A stretch of DNA of 64,000 nt from Leuctra nigra (lineage: Eukaryota; Arthropoda; Insecta; Plecoptera; Leuctridae). The position numbers and the translations under genes were made by a program. The notes beneath the pieces are model-generated. The model was not told the origin of the DNA. It made no database searches and was given only the letters and a program-made list of their open reading frames with translations. Where the stretch lies: positions 12,614,316-12,678,315 of the forward strand of contig OW203768.1 of NCBI GenBank assembly GCA_934045905.1, written 5' to 3'. Positions 43,501 through 55,500 of the stretch are shown one piece after another (position 1 is the stretch's first letter; each line of letters opens with the position of its first letter).

Positions 43501-46500
43501 GACAATCCAGTTGTATTCTTTTGTGCATTCATTGAACTGTTTGGCAATCCAGTTGCATTCTTGGGTGCATTCATTGAGTTGTTTGACAATCCAGTTGCAT
43601 TCTTGGGTGCATTCATTGAGTTGTTTGACGATCCAGTTGTGTTCTTGGGTGCATTCATTGAACTGTTTGACGATCCAGTTTCGTTCTTCGTATTAGATAG
43701 ACTGTTGGACGATCCAGTTGCATTCTTGGCTGTATTCATTGAACTGTTTGACGATCCAGTTGCATTCTTGGGTGCATTTATTGAACTGTTTGACGATCTA
43801 GTTGCGTTCATGGGTACATTCATTGAACTGTTTGACGATCCAGTTGCATTCTTGGGTGCATTCATTGAACTGTTTGACAATCCAGTTGTGTTCTTGGGTG
43901 CATTCATTGAACTGTTTGACAATCCAGTTGCGTTCTTGGGTGCATTCATTGAACTGTTTGACGATCCAGTTTCGTTCTTCGTATTAGATAGACTGTTGGA
44001 CGATCCAGTTGCATTCTTGGCTGCATTCATTGAACTGTTTGACGATCCAGTTGCATTCTTGGGTGCATTTATTGAACTGTTTGACGATCCAGTTGCATTC
44101 TTGGGTGCATTTATTGAACTGTTTGACGATCTAGTTGCGTTCATGGGTACATTCATTGAACTGTTTGACAATCCAGTTGCGTTCTTGGGTGCATTCATTG
44201 AACTGTTGGACGATCCAGTTATATTCTTGGGTGCATTCATTGAACTGTTTGATGATCCAGTTGCATTCTTGGGTGCATTCATTGAACTGTTTGACGATCC
44301 AGTTGCGTTCTTGGGTGCATTCATTGAACTGTTTGACAATCCAGTTGCGTTCTTTGGGGCATTCATTGAACTGTTTGACGATCCAGTTGCGTTCTTGGGA
44401 GCATTCATTGAACTGTTTGATGATCCAGTTGCATTCTTGGGTGCATTCATTGTGCTGTTTGACAATCCAGTTGCGTTCTTGGGTGCATTCATTGAACTGT
44501 TTGACCATCCAGTTGCATTCTTGGGTGCATTCATTGAACTGTTTGACGATCCATTTGCATTCTTGGGTGCATTCATTGAACTGTTGGACGATCCAGTTGT
44601 ATTCTTGGGTGCATTCATTGAATTGTTTGACAATCCAGTTGTATTCTTGGGCGCATTAGTTACACTTTTTGGAGATCCACTGCCATTTGTGGGAGCATTA
44701 GCTGTACAATTAATTGACTCAATGGTATTATTGGAAGCCATGATAATACAGTTAAGCAAACCACTGGTATTGGTTCGAACATCTGTTGAACTTTTTATCG
44801 ATGCAGCTGTATCATTTTGTGGCAAAGCAGTTAAGACGTTAATAAAATCACTGGCATTTGTTCGAACATCTGCTGAACTTTTTATCGAAGCGCTTGTAGC
44901 ATTTTGTGCCATTGGTTTGGTTAAACCATTTAAACCACTTGCATTGGTTCGAACATATGTTGAACTTTTCATCGTTGCACCTGTAGAATTTTGTGGCTTC
45001 ACTAATGAGACATTTGTTAAACTATTAGTATTTGTTCGAACATCCGTTGAACTTTTTATCAATGGACCTGTAGCATTATGTGCCATTAATGGTTTGGTTA
45101 ATCGATTTATTAAACCACTTGCATTGGTTCGAACATAGGTTGAACTTTTTATCAATTCACCTGTAGCATTTTGCATCACCAATGAGACATTTGTTACACC
45201 ATTTGCATTGGTTCGAACATCTGTTGAACTTTTCGTCGATGCACCTGTCACATTTTGTGGCAATGCAGCAGTTAAAACATTTGCGATGCCACTTGCATTG
45301 GTTCGAACATCTGTTGAACTTTTAATCGATGCACCTGTCACATTTTGTGGCAATGCATTTAAAACATTTGTGATGCCACTTGCATTGGTTCGAACATCTG
45401 TTGAACTTTTTATCGATACACCTGTTGCATTTTGTGGCAATGAAGTTAAAACATTTGTGATGCCACTTGCATTGGTTCGAACATCTGTTGAACTTTTCAT
45501 TGATGTACCTGTTGCATTTTGTGGCAATGCAGTTAATACATTTGTAATGCCACTTGCATTGGTTCGAACATCTGTTGAACTCTTCATCGATGCACCTGTC
45601 GCATTTTGTGGCAATGCAGTTAAAACATTTGCGATGCCACTTGCATTGGTTCGAACATCTGTTGAACTTTTTATCGATGCACCTGTCACATTTTGTGGCA
45701 ATGCAGTTAAAACATTTGTGATGCCACTTGCATTGGTTCGAACATCTGTAAAACTATTTATAGATACACCTGTAGCATTTTGTGGCGACACAATTATGCT
45801 ATTGATGAAACTACTTGCATTTTGAGCGCCGTCTTCTTCAGGTTTCAGAAAGATTACGACATTCACAGACTTATCTGAATTCATCTTCTCATTGAAAGGA
45901 GAAACAGTTGTTTGGATGCTGCCATTCTTCAAAGCGGTGTTGTTAATTCCCTGCTCCATTGGTTTCTGTACACTAGCCAGGATATTATAGGATACACCAT
46001 TATTATAATATGATGTGGATGTTGATGCATTGCCATAAGAAAGGCCATTTGAAGCATCGGAATCCAGTTTTTGAATTGTGTCAACAATGGAGGATTTTGT
46101 CATATTGATAAACGGAGAGAAGGAAGAGGCGGTAATATTGTTTGATGTAGGTTCTGAGGCAGGAATAAAGGAATAGGGAGTGAAGAAATTTTCAATTGTG
46201 AAAGTATTTGAGTTTGGAATTGAATTGAAAGATGCTGAAGTGGAATTTGAGTTAATTTCTTGAATTGTGCTAACTATGGCAGAGTTTGTCATATTTAAAG
46301 GGGAGAAGGCGGCAGAAGCATAGTTTGGAGCTGATTCTGAAGTAGGAGAGAAGGAATAGGGATTGAAAACGAAGCTGTCAAAAGAGACGGCATTTGATTT
46401 CGGAGTTGAATTTGAAGTAACATTGGGGGAATTGAAAGTGATTGATTCTTGATAGCTGTAGGCTGGGAAAGTCGTAGAATTCACGAGAAAATATGAAGCA

Positions 46501-49500
46501 GAGGGGTTTGATGTATAAGCTGTCGTTGGTGGAACTACTTCTCCAAAGAAAACCGGCTTAAAATTTGTTGCGTTTGCACGAGTTCCAGAAAATGTAAAAT
46601 CATCGTACAAGCCCGTACTTCTGACGAGTACTGACGAGTTTGCCACCGATGCAAAGGGATTTCTGTCCGTGATCACCTCGAGCTCCACCTCCACGACGTA
46701 ATCGTCAACCAAGCCTTGCGCCCCGTTGCCATGTGGCGAGTTGCTGATGCGCTTCCATTCGTGACGGCGTCCTCTGGGCTGCAAAGTCGTGCAGTTCTCC
46801 TCGTCGAACACGTAGTCATTGTCAACACGCTGAAGCATCTTGCCGTGCACCACTTGATCGAGGAGGTCCTGATAGTCTATTTCCGTTGCGTTTACAGGCT
46901 TTATCAACTCGATCTCGATCACCTTGTTTTCAGTTCCTTCCTCTTCACACTTGGGAGTGCAATCCGTCTGTGTTGGTGTGCACTCCGTCTGTGTTGGTGT
47001 GCACTCGGGAGTTGGACATGGACTTTCACTAGGTTTAGTTATTAGTGGGGCGCACTGAGTTATGTCAGGAATCTGGGTTGAGATATCGTTAGGAGTTGGA
47101 CATGGACTTTCACTAGGTTTAGTTATTAGTGGGGCGCACTGAGTTATGTCAGGAATCTGGGTTGAGATATCGTTAGCCTTTGTTGTTTGCTGGACACACG
47201 GTTTGTCGGTCGTACGTACAGATGTTTTTGAACATGGTTTGCCAGTCGAATGAGTACACGCGGATGTTCTTGCACACGGTTTGCGTCGACGAGTGATGCA
47301 TTGTGTCTCCTCGGGCCACATCAGATCCTCGGTCGCTTCTGTGTTGCACTCTGTCGTCGTCAGGTTTGTCGGCACAAGCATCCACGGAATGCCGTCGACG
47401 AAGCCCATGTTCCGCGAGGGTCTCGACTTCCCCGCGCAGTCACGTAGCGGAGGATCCGTAGCACGCTTCGTCGTTGCGCCGGGACGCTCGTCGTAGTCCC
47501 CGGAGTCGACTACGACGACGACACGCTTTGGGATCTCGGCGAGGCGTCTCGATGGCGATTCTTCGACGCTTTTGACGTCCGACTGATCCAAGGATATTGA
47601 TGACGGTTTACACTTTGAGCGTGGTGGAGCACAAGAACTGGCAGTAGGAGGGTTTTGCAGCTGACCAGATGTCATGTCCATATCGATTAGTTTCTGCATA
47701 GCTCTTGCCAACAGCAGTGGGTGGTCTTTCAGCATGGCGTCGTTAACGACTACAATTATCGGCTCATTAACGTCTTTTGTCTTCTCATCTTCAACCTTAG
47801 GCTTCACCTCTTCCTTGACATCATCCTGCTTCTTGTCATTGGCGGAGGGTGCGAAAAACACTGTACCGATGTCGCCTTCAGCCAACTCATCTGGATATTC
47901 TTCATCCAAAGCACCTGAACAATGCACGATTCCCTCAGCGTCTCGCGGAAACAAAATGTTCTGCTCTTGGTCACTCGCAATTTTGGTGATTATTTCGCTG
48001 TTCTTGGGAGAAATCTCTTTCTTAACATTCTTCATGGCATCAAAAAAATAAGGCAGTTCGGAAGGTTTCGGGGCTTTCTTGTGATTGCAATTTACAATCG
48101 CCTCCGATATCCTCTTGAGGACAAGTGGGAATGGCGAAAGCTTTGGTTTACTTTTAGTGATTTTCTGTGGTTCTGGAAGTGTCAACGGTTCGTCTTGGAA
48201 ATTAGAAGGTAATTTGATCCGGTCAAGGCTATCCGAGGCAAAGTTATTGCCTTGACCGCTAACCCCTAAAGGGTGGTTCTCAGAGATTCGTTTAAAAGAT
48301 TCTTCGAACTCCTCCTCCTTCGTCTTCTCTGGCTGTTGGTTCAGGTTCACTCCGTCCGGTGGCTTGAGGTGGGCAAGAATCTCCCTGCTAGCCAGAGGTC
48401 TTAGGCCGTCCTCAGCCTTTGCTTCAACTGGAGGTTGGAAGGGATTATACTCATCAAACTGAGGGCCTATCTTAGCGTCAATCTCCTCGATAGACGGCAG
48501 ACCTTGCTCGTCGGACTCGTGAGGCGGATTCAGTGGAACAACCTCGTTCAGCTTCTTCACCTGGGGCTTAGTCTCTGTGAATTCTGGTTCGCCCGCTAGA
48601 GGGAAGTCGGCGAGGAGGTCTTGGACTTCGGAGTCACTCGGTAGATGTTCGGGCGGATTCATCGTGTCCAGCATGTCGAGCATCCTGCCGGGAAGTGCGT
48701 CGCCAAGATCTTGGCTCTCAGTGTTAAGTTTCTCGACTGGCCGCTGATTTGCCGCTGCTGATTGGCGCATCTCCATCGGCTTTGCTGGATTCCACATGAT
48801 GTCGTCCATTGGCGTGCTCTGCGTCGTCATGTCGGGCAGGTCTTCGACGTCTTCGTCGAGCTCGCTCTGTGCGGGGGGATCGAGCTCTTCATCCGGTGGA
48901 AGATCCAAGTCAACGACACTGTCCATGTATTCGAGTTCATTTTGATCCTCCTCAAAGGTTTCTTCGAATGGCGGCTCGAAGGTTTCTAAAGCCGGGTCTT
49001 CGCCTTCCTCCAGATGTGCGTCGGCAACGTGCGACTGCTTCTGCCGGTTGGGAACCTTCACTTGGGGACCGTTGACATAGGTTGTCTTCACCTGAGGAGT
49101 CTGATCGATTGAAGGCTTCACCTGAGGACTATGAACCATCGAAGGCCTCACCTGGGGTCTCTGTTCAATTGAAGGCTTCACCTGGGGTCTCTGATCAATC
49201 GAAGGCTTCACCTGGGGTCTCTGATCAATCGAAGGCTTCACCTGGGGTCTTTGATTAATCGAAGGCTTCGACTGGGAACTCTGATCTGAAGAAGGCTTCA
49301 CCTGGGAACTCTGATCTAATGAAGGCTTCACCTGGGAACTCTGAACTAACGAAGGCTTCACCTGGGAACTCTGAACTAACGAAGGCTTCACCTCGGGACC
49401 CTGATCGATCGGAGGTGTCTTCACGGGACTCTCATCAATGGATGGATTTACCAAGGGAATATGTTTGAATGACGGCTTTACCAGAGGACTGTCATCTAAC

Positions 49501-52500
49501 GAAGTCACAACCAAAGAAGGATCTTCCTGCATAACATTCGGCACAAAAATATCAAACTCTGGAGTCTGAGGCTGCGGAGCGATCGGAATAAACTCTTTAA
49601 CTTTATCTGCCCCCGGTCCAAACGGCATGTCCATGTTCTTGTTGTCTTCGGCAACAGGCGGAACGTACAGGTGGAGTCGATGCCGGAAGTGGTACGGCGC
49701 CTGCCGCCTGCGCAGGGTCAAGCACTGCGTCGTCATGTCGGGCGGAGATGCTGGCTCCTTGATCGTATGTCGGTTCGGTTTCCCGTGTCCGTGCACCTGA
49801 GCCACATCCCGCGCGGTGATGTGATGCTCGTCGTGCGTCGGCGCAGGGGAGATATAATGCACCAATTCACGATGGTCGGCGAGTTTGTCCATGTACTCCT
49901 GCGTCACTTCAGCCGGCTGCTTTCTCTGGTAGTATCCCTCCTTCACGGAATCTAGCTTCTCGTTGGAGATGTCCGAGACTTTAAAGACACTCTCCGCGCT
50001 TTCCTTTGCGTGGTTCGCCGCCCTCCGATGAGCAGATGCAAGGTACTTGACCATATCCTCCCTTGTGTCGAGGCCTTCGTTGTAATGAACCGCCTTACCG
50101 CTTCGTGCACTGAATTCCCCGACGTTCTGTTTTTTTCGATATCCCTCCCCCTTCAGACGTCGGGTGATCTGATCGATGCTGAGATGACGCAACTCCCTGT
50201 TGAGCCTTGGCGTCGCGTTCGCCGGTGACTCATCGTTGACGTGCGCCGTCAGGTTCACCTTGTAGTCGAAGAGCTCGGGGTAGACGGCGGCGTCGGGCGG
50301 CAAACTGTAGGTGAAGGTCGACTTCCCAGTCGGTTTCGGATGAAACTCGTTGAGGATCTTGAGCTCGGAGGCGGAGATCTTAGCCGGTAACTTCTCCACC
50401 TGTTCAGCGAAGACCACACCCAAGTTGCAAGGGGGTTGTTCAGGAGGCTCCTTGCGGACGTTGTCGCCAATTTGCGGGCATACTCGAGAAGCGGATATGA
50501 CGCTCGCAGTCGGGTTGTTGTTACTCTCTTGAGTTCTCGTTTGGTCATAAATTTCCTCTTGAGCTTTTTTTTGGATGTTATTTCCCACTGGAGCTTTGGT
50601 TTGGTCATAAATTTCCTCTTGAGCCTTTGTTAGGTTGTCCTTTCCCTCTGGAGCTTTCGTTAGGTTGTCGTTTACCTCTTTCGCTTTCGTTAAGTTTTGA
50701 GTATCGTCTTGAATGTTTCCTTTTAGGGTTAACTCTGTAGCATTTGTGTAATTTAATGCCATCAGGTTGTCAAGGGGAACATCTAAATTAATTAAGATGC
50801 GAGTGATAGGATCATTTAAATATGGACTTTCCTCTCTCACAACTTTAGAGCCCCTCGATAACATCTCTGGAGATATTTGTTTATGATGGTATTCTTGTTT
50901 ACGTACTGGTTGTGGTATTTGTTGAAGATGTTGCTGGTAATAATCTTGTTTAGGCACTAATTCTGGCATTTGATGGTGTTCTTCTTTACTTACTGGTTGT
51001 GGCATTTGTTGAAGATATTGTAGATATTCTTGCACAGGTACTAGTTGGGGGATTTGTTGAGGTGTCTGCAGTTTCTCTTGTTGAGGCAACTCATGTAGCA
51101 TTCCTTGTGGCTTATTTTGTGACATATGCTGTTGATACAATATCTGAGGGCCTTCCTGATGCCATGTTTGAGGAACTTGTTGACTTACCGGTCGAGGAAT
51201 TTGCATAGTGGCTTGCTGTTGATGTGTTGCGTCAGGTGGATAAATAATTCTGTATCCACTTGGGTCCAAGTTCCTGTCCATGTGAATGTATATAGGATTC
51301 AGCTCATTCACACCATCTTGCCGAACTTCTTCCATGGGTGCTAATTGCGAGTCTTGTCCGGAGATTAACTTGAACTCTTTTGTTTTCGATTGTTGATCAT
51401 CTGGTTTAGGCTCTACTTCGTTGATCTTTATCTGCTTCTTTGACTCGCACTTTGTACCACATGTTTCCATTGTTCGTTTCGGACATTTTGAATTTTCGCT
51501 GCGACATCGCGAGTTGTCGGATTCGGGATGACACTCATAGTGCATCAAGTCAAATGCGGCTTCATTGTTTAGATCATCCATTATCAATGGAATGTTGCCG
51601 TTTTGGACCGAGCAGGTCCACACATCCAGTTTGCTCGCTTGATTCGGCGGTGGGCCGCAGTTATCGCAACTGTTACCAGGTTTAGGTTCAGGACAACATG
51701 TTGGTTTCGTAGTCGTACAAGTATTACAGTTTCCGTTCGGATCACCTGCCTTAGTGTTCGAGATATCAGGGAATTCTGTCTGTACATCGTACTGGGACCG
51801 TGAGACCACATCGTTGATAAACTTTCGCGTCAGCTCAACTGCTGCTTGTTCGTCTGACTTATCCTTATTTTCAGGACATGGACATTTCACAACACTTCCA
51901 GATAGCTGAGCATCTACACTCTTCTTCACTTCCTTTAATCTTCTAGAATCATCGCTTAAGTTCACCTGTTTCATGGGAAGATTGGGACCGGGAATCTGAA
52001 TTGGATCCGATTCTTCGGATGTGAAGGAAAACGGCGAGTTGTCTTCAAATTTACGGATGTCTAGAGTTCTTAATTTCTGTGATTCGCTGTAATCGGAGTC
52101 CTTGTAGTTCTTGAGAGGCACGAAGCAGTGACCCGCCTCCGAGTAGATCCCGAGGAGGTTGGTTTTGCCGCCAAGTGCGTTTACCGATCGCTGGTTGTCG
52201 CTGTCGCCTGGAGGCAAGTTGTAGGAGCCGTCGAGTGGTTGGTACTCCTGGTTTTGTGCCGGAAACACTGACCCTGAGTTTTCTGAGTAATCCTGGGGCA
52301 TAGGGGGGCTCAAGGGCTCGGGGATACTTAAGGAATCCTGGGACTCGGAGAAACCTGAAACTTCCTGTGTCTGGGGCTGCATGGGCTTTGAGAAACTTAA
52401 ATTTTCCTGGGAATTGGGCTTCATGGATTCTGAGAAACCTGAAACTTCCTGGGTCTGGGGCTGCACGGGATTTGAGAAACTTGAGATTTCCTGGGAATTG

Positions 52501-55500
52501 GGCTTCATGGATTCTGAGAAACCTGAAACTTCCTGGGTCTGGGGCTGCACGGGCTTTGAGAAACTTGAGATTTCCTGGGAATTGGGCTTCATGGATTCTG
52601 AGAAAACTGAAACTTCCTGGGTCTGGGGCTGCACAGGCTTTGAGAAACTTGAGATTTTCTGGGAATTGGTCTTCATGGATTCTGAGAAACCTGAAACTTC
52701 CTGGGCCTGGGGCTGCATGGGTTGTGAGACACTTGAGATTTTCAGTGGCTGGGGCTTGATAGATTCTGAGAAGCCTGTGAAATCCTGCTTCTGGGGCTGC
52801 ATGCGATTTGATATACTTGAGACTTCCTGGAGCTTTATGGATTTTGAGGAACATGAGGTTTCCTGGGTCTGGGGTTTCTCTACATAACCTGTGTATTCTT
52901 GAGGCTTATGGTTGAGAGAACCGGCAAATTCTGATAGTTTAGGTAACTCAGCGTATTCCATGGACTTCATAAAATCTATTTGTCCCTCGGGTAGTGCCTC
53001 GGGCGGTGCTACACAAGTCAGTGGGAACGTCGGTTGTTGGATGATATTCCGGGGAGGCGGTGAGGGCGGCTGGAATTCGTTGTACGACGACGGCTGTGGG
53101 GCAATAAATAGAACTCGTGTGAGGAAAAATATTACTTGAGTCGGTGACAGGCAAAGATGAACCCACTTTAGCATTGCCAGGTATAGGGCGGCCCATGCTA
53201 GAGCGGATTTCTTTGCCTGTCCTCGACCATAAGTAGGTACACTCGGCACAACAAAAATTGATCGGTGAACAAATATGAATGACTGCAGGTCATGTTCCAT
53301 ACAAATCAAAGCTTTTTATTATCATTTAAATGTGAGGTCACCTACTAGAGTGAGAACAGGAGATCGCTTGACTGACATATTCTGATGGTGCGATCCAAAA
53401 AATTTCAGTCAATCAGATTTATTGAATTTTAGTTGTGCCAAGTGTACACCCACATCCAAGTGTTCCTACCGTTTTATACATTGTGCTCTTATGAGAAACA
53501 CAGTACGAACACTTGGAGGTGGGTGTACCTACCTAGTACTTAGTTAATACTTTAAACTAGAAACTAAAGGAGTATAAGACGGTATGGCTCTCAACAACAT
53601 GAAGCAAAGACTGGACTGAAAAATAATCAGAAGTCTAAAAATAAAACTACCTAAGGAATATACTTGTTATTATTATTATTCACTTGAACCTATAGTGAAT
53701 AACCTTGAATCATCGCACTTACATTTAGTCTTTAGGTACCTACCTTCATATTTTTCTAGTAGGTAAACCCAAGTTTAAAATCAGTGAAAAAATTTAACTG
53801 TGCACAACTGCTAATTATTTCAGCATTATTTTGAATTGAACTTTATAAGCAAGAATCAAAATGTCAATCAATGTTCAATCAAGTTTTTTATACGTTCATC
53901 GCAAGTTTGTACCATAAGAATTGGATTAAAGTAATTTACTATCACTACTCACTCGCGATTGCCGATTAGGTACCTACTTGCGAATAAGTCATGTTTCAAA
54001 ATTTGATTATCCAGACATGAACACAAAGGTAAAGCAGAAGGTGAGCATGTGGGGTTGCTTTCAGGGTTTGAATCAACTAACCACCTCGTACCTAACGTCT
54101 ACATCAATAAAATATTGACTGTAAACACCGGACACACTGTCAACTTCTGCGAGAGTGGAGAGCAGCTCTCTCATTGGCTGACAGCTGTCACGTGACCGGC
54201 AAATAAGGTCACGTGACAGCTTTCAGCCAATGAGAGAGCTGCTCTCCACTCTCGCAGAAGTGGACAGTTTGTCCGGTGTTGTAGGTACATCGAGTTAGAA
54301 TTCATTTGTCTTGACTCTTATTTTAGACACTATTCATTGCACTAGGTACCTATATAATTCTGCACTAAAACCTGATTGTGAACATAGCTTGCACGATCTT
54401 CCTTTGTTTTATATCAGCAATGCAAAGTTATTGGATTTCCATCTGAGTACGGACATTTTGTTGGCACGTTGACGGCTCTGATTTATAACTTTTGTGAGGT
54501 AAATCGATTACCTATTTTTGTAATGTGAGTGATTCCTCTTCGTACTAAATATATCTCCGGAGCCTATGTAATTTCCCAGGTACCCAATCACTATAAAATA
54601 TCATCAAAAAATCAGAGAATCACAGCTATTATTCGTGCCATCAATTATGGTAGCAGGCAACAATGAGATGACATCACGTGCAAACTATGAATGAATGTAT
54701 GACTTCAGCCATTGCTGCTGTTTACTCTCTATTTCGGGATACACAATTATGTACATAACTTATCTTAGCCCAGAAAGTAAGAGTAAACACCCACCTGACT
54801 CCGCTGCGTCGCCTCCGAGCACACGACGGCGTCGGGCGTCGCTGCGTCATCGACGTCCTCCTCTTGCGGCACGCCGAAGAGCATCGCGTTGACCTCGTTG
54901 AGCCTCTTCTCCGTGTGTCCCTGCCACTTGCGCGGCGGTTGCCGGTGACACTTCCCGCACGTCGACGAGGTCCTCGTGCTGCCTAGACTGCCGCGCGACT
55001 TGTTGATCGCGTGGATCTCCAGCTGAATGGCCTTCACGTCGTCGAGTTCGGGAAAGCCACATTCTTCGTCGGTTTGAGAAGAACGTTTTCTCAGGAGATG
55101 ACCTCGCACGCGGACGTTTTTACGATGACAGGAACGTTTCTTTTTTATTTCGTCACTTGACGGCTTATGGTGATGATGATGTGAAGTTAAATCTGACCTA
55201 TCACCGGACTTTCGAAAAGGATTATGTCTTCTAAAACCCCGCTTCTTTCTATCCTTATAATTTCGTTTAAAACTACGACCGTGATCAACTTCGTCCTTCC
55301 TCAGGAGAGGATCGTTTACTTCGGATTCTTCAGGATTCGAAATCGAGCGTTTATATAAACCCAATGTGTTTTCTGAATCTGTCACTGAAAATAAATCTTC
55401 ATTCCCATTTGCTTTCGTCTCGCTTGTCAAAAATTGAAGAGTATTTTGATCATGCGGACCTTCTTGAGAGTTAAACTTTGACCTAATAGTTTCTGTACTC

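Noticed and set aside
43402..45138. A 578-codon open frame on the plus strand (repeats of ELFDDPVAFLGAFI)
   Set aside because: It is the mirror of the 42-bp and 84-bp coding repeats of the minus-strand giant exon. Because each unit lacks stops in this frame, the repeat makes a long shadow frame. It has no splice context or plausible protein character, while the minus frame fits neighbouring exons in phase.
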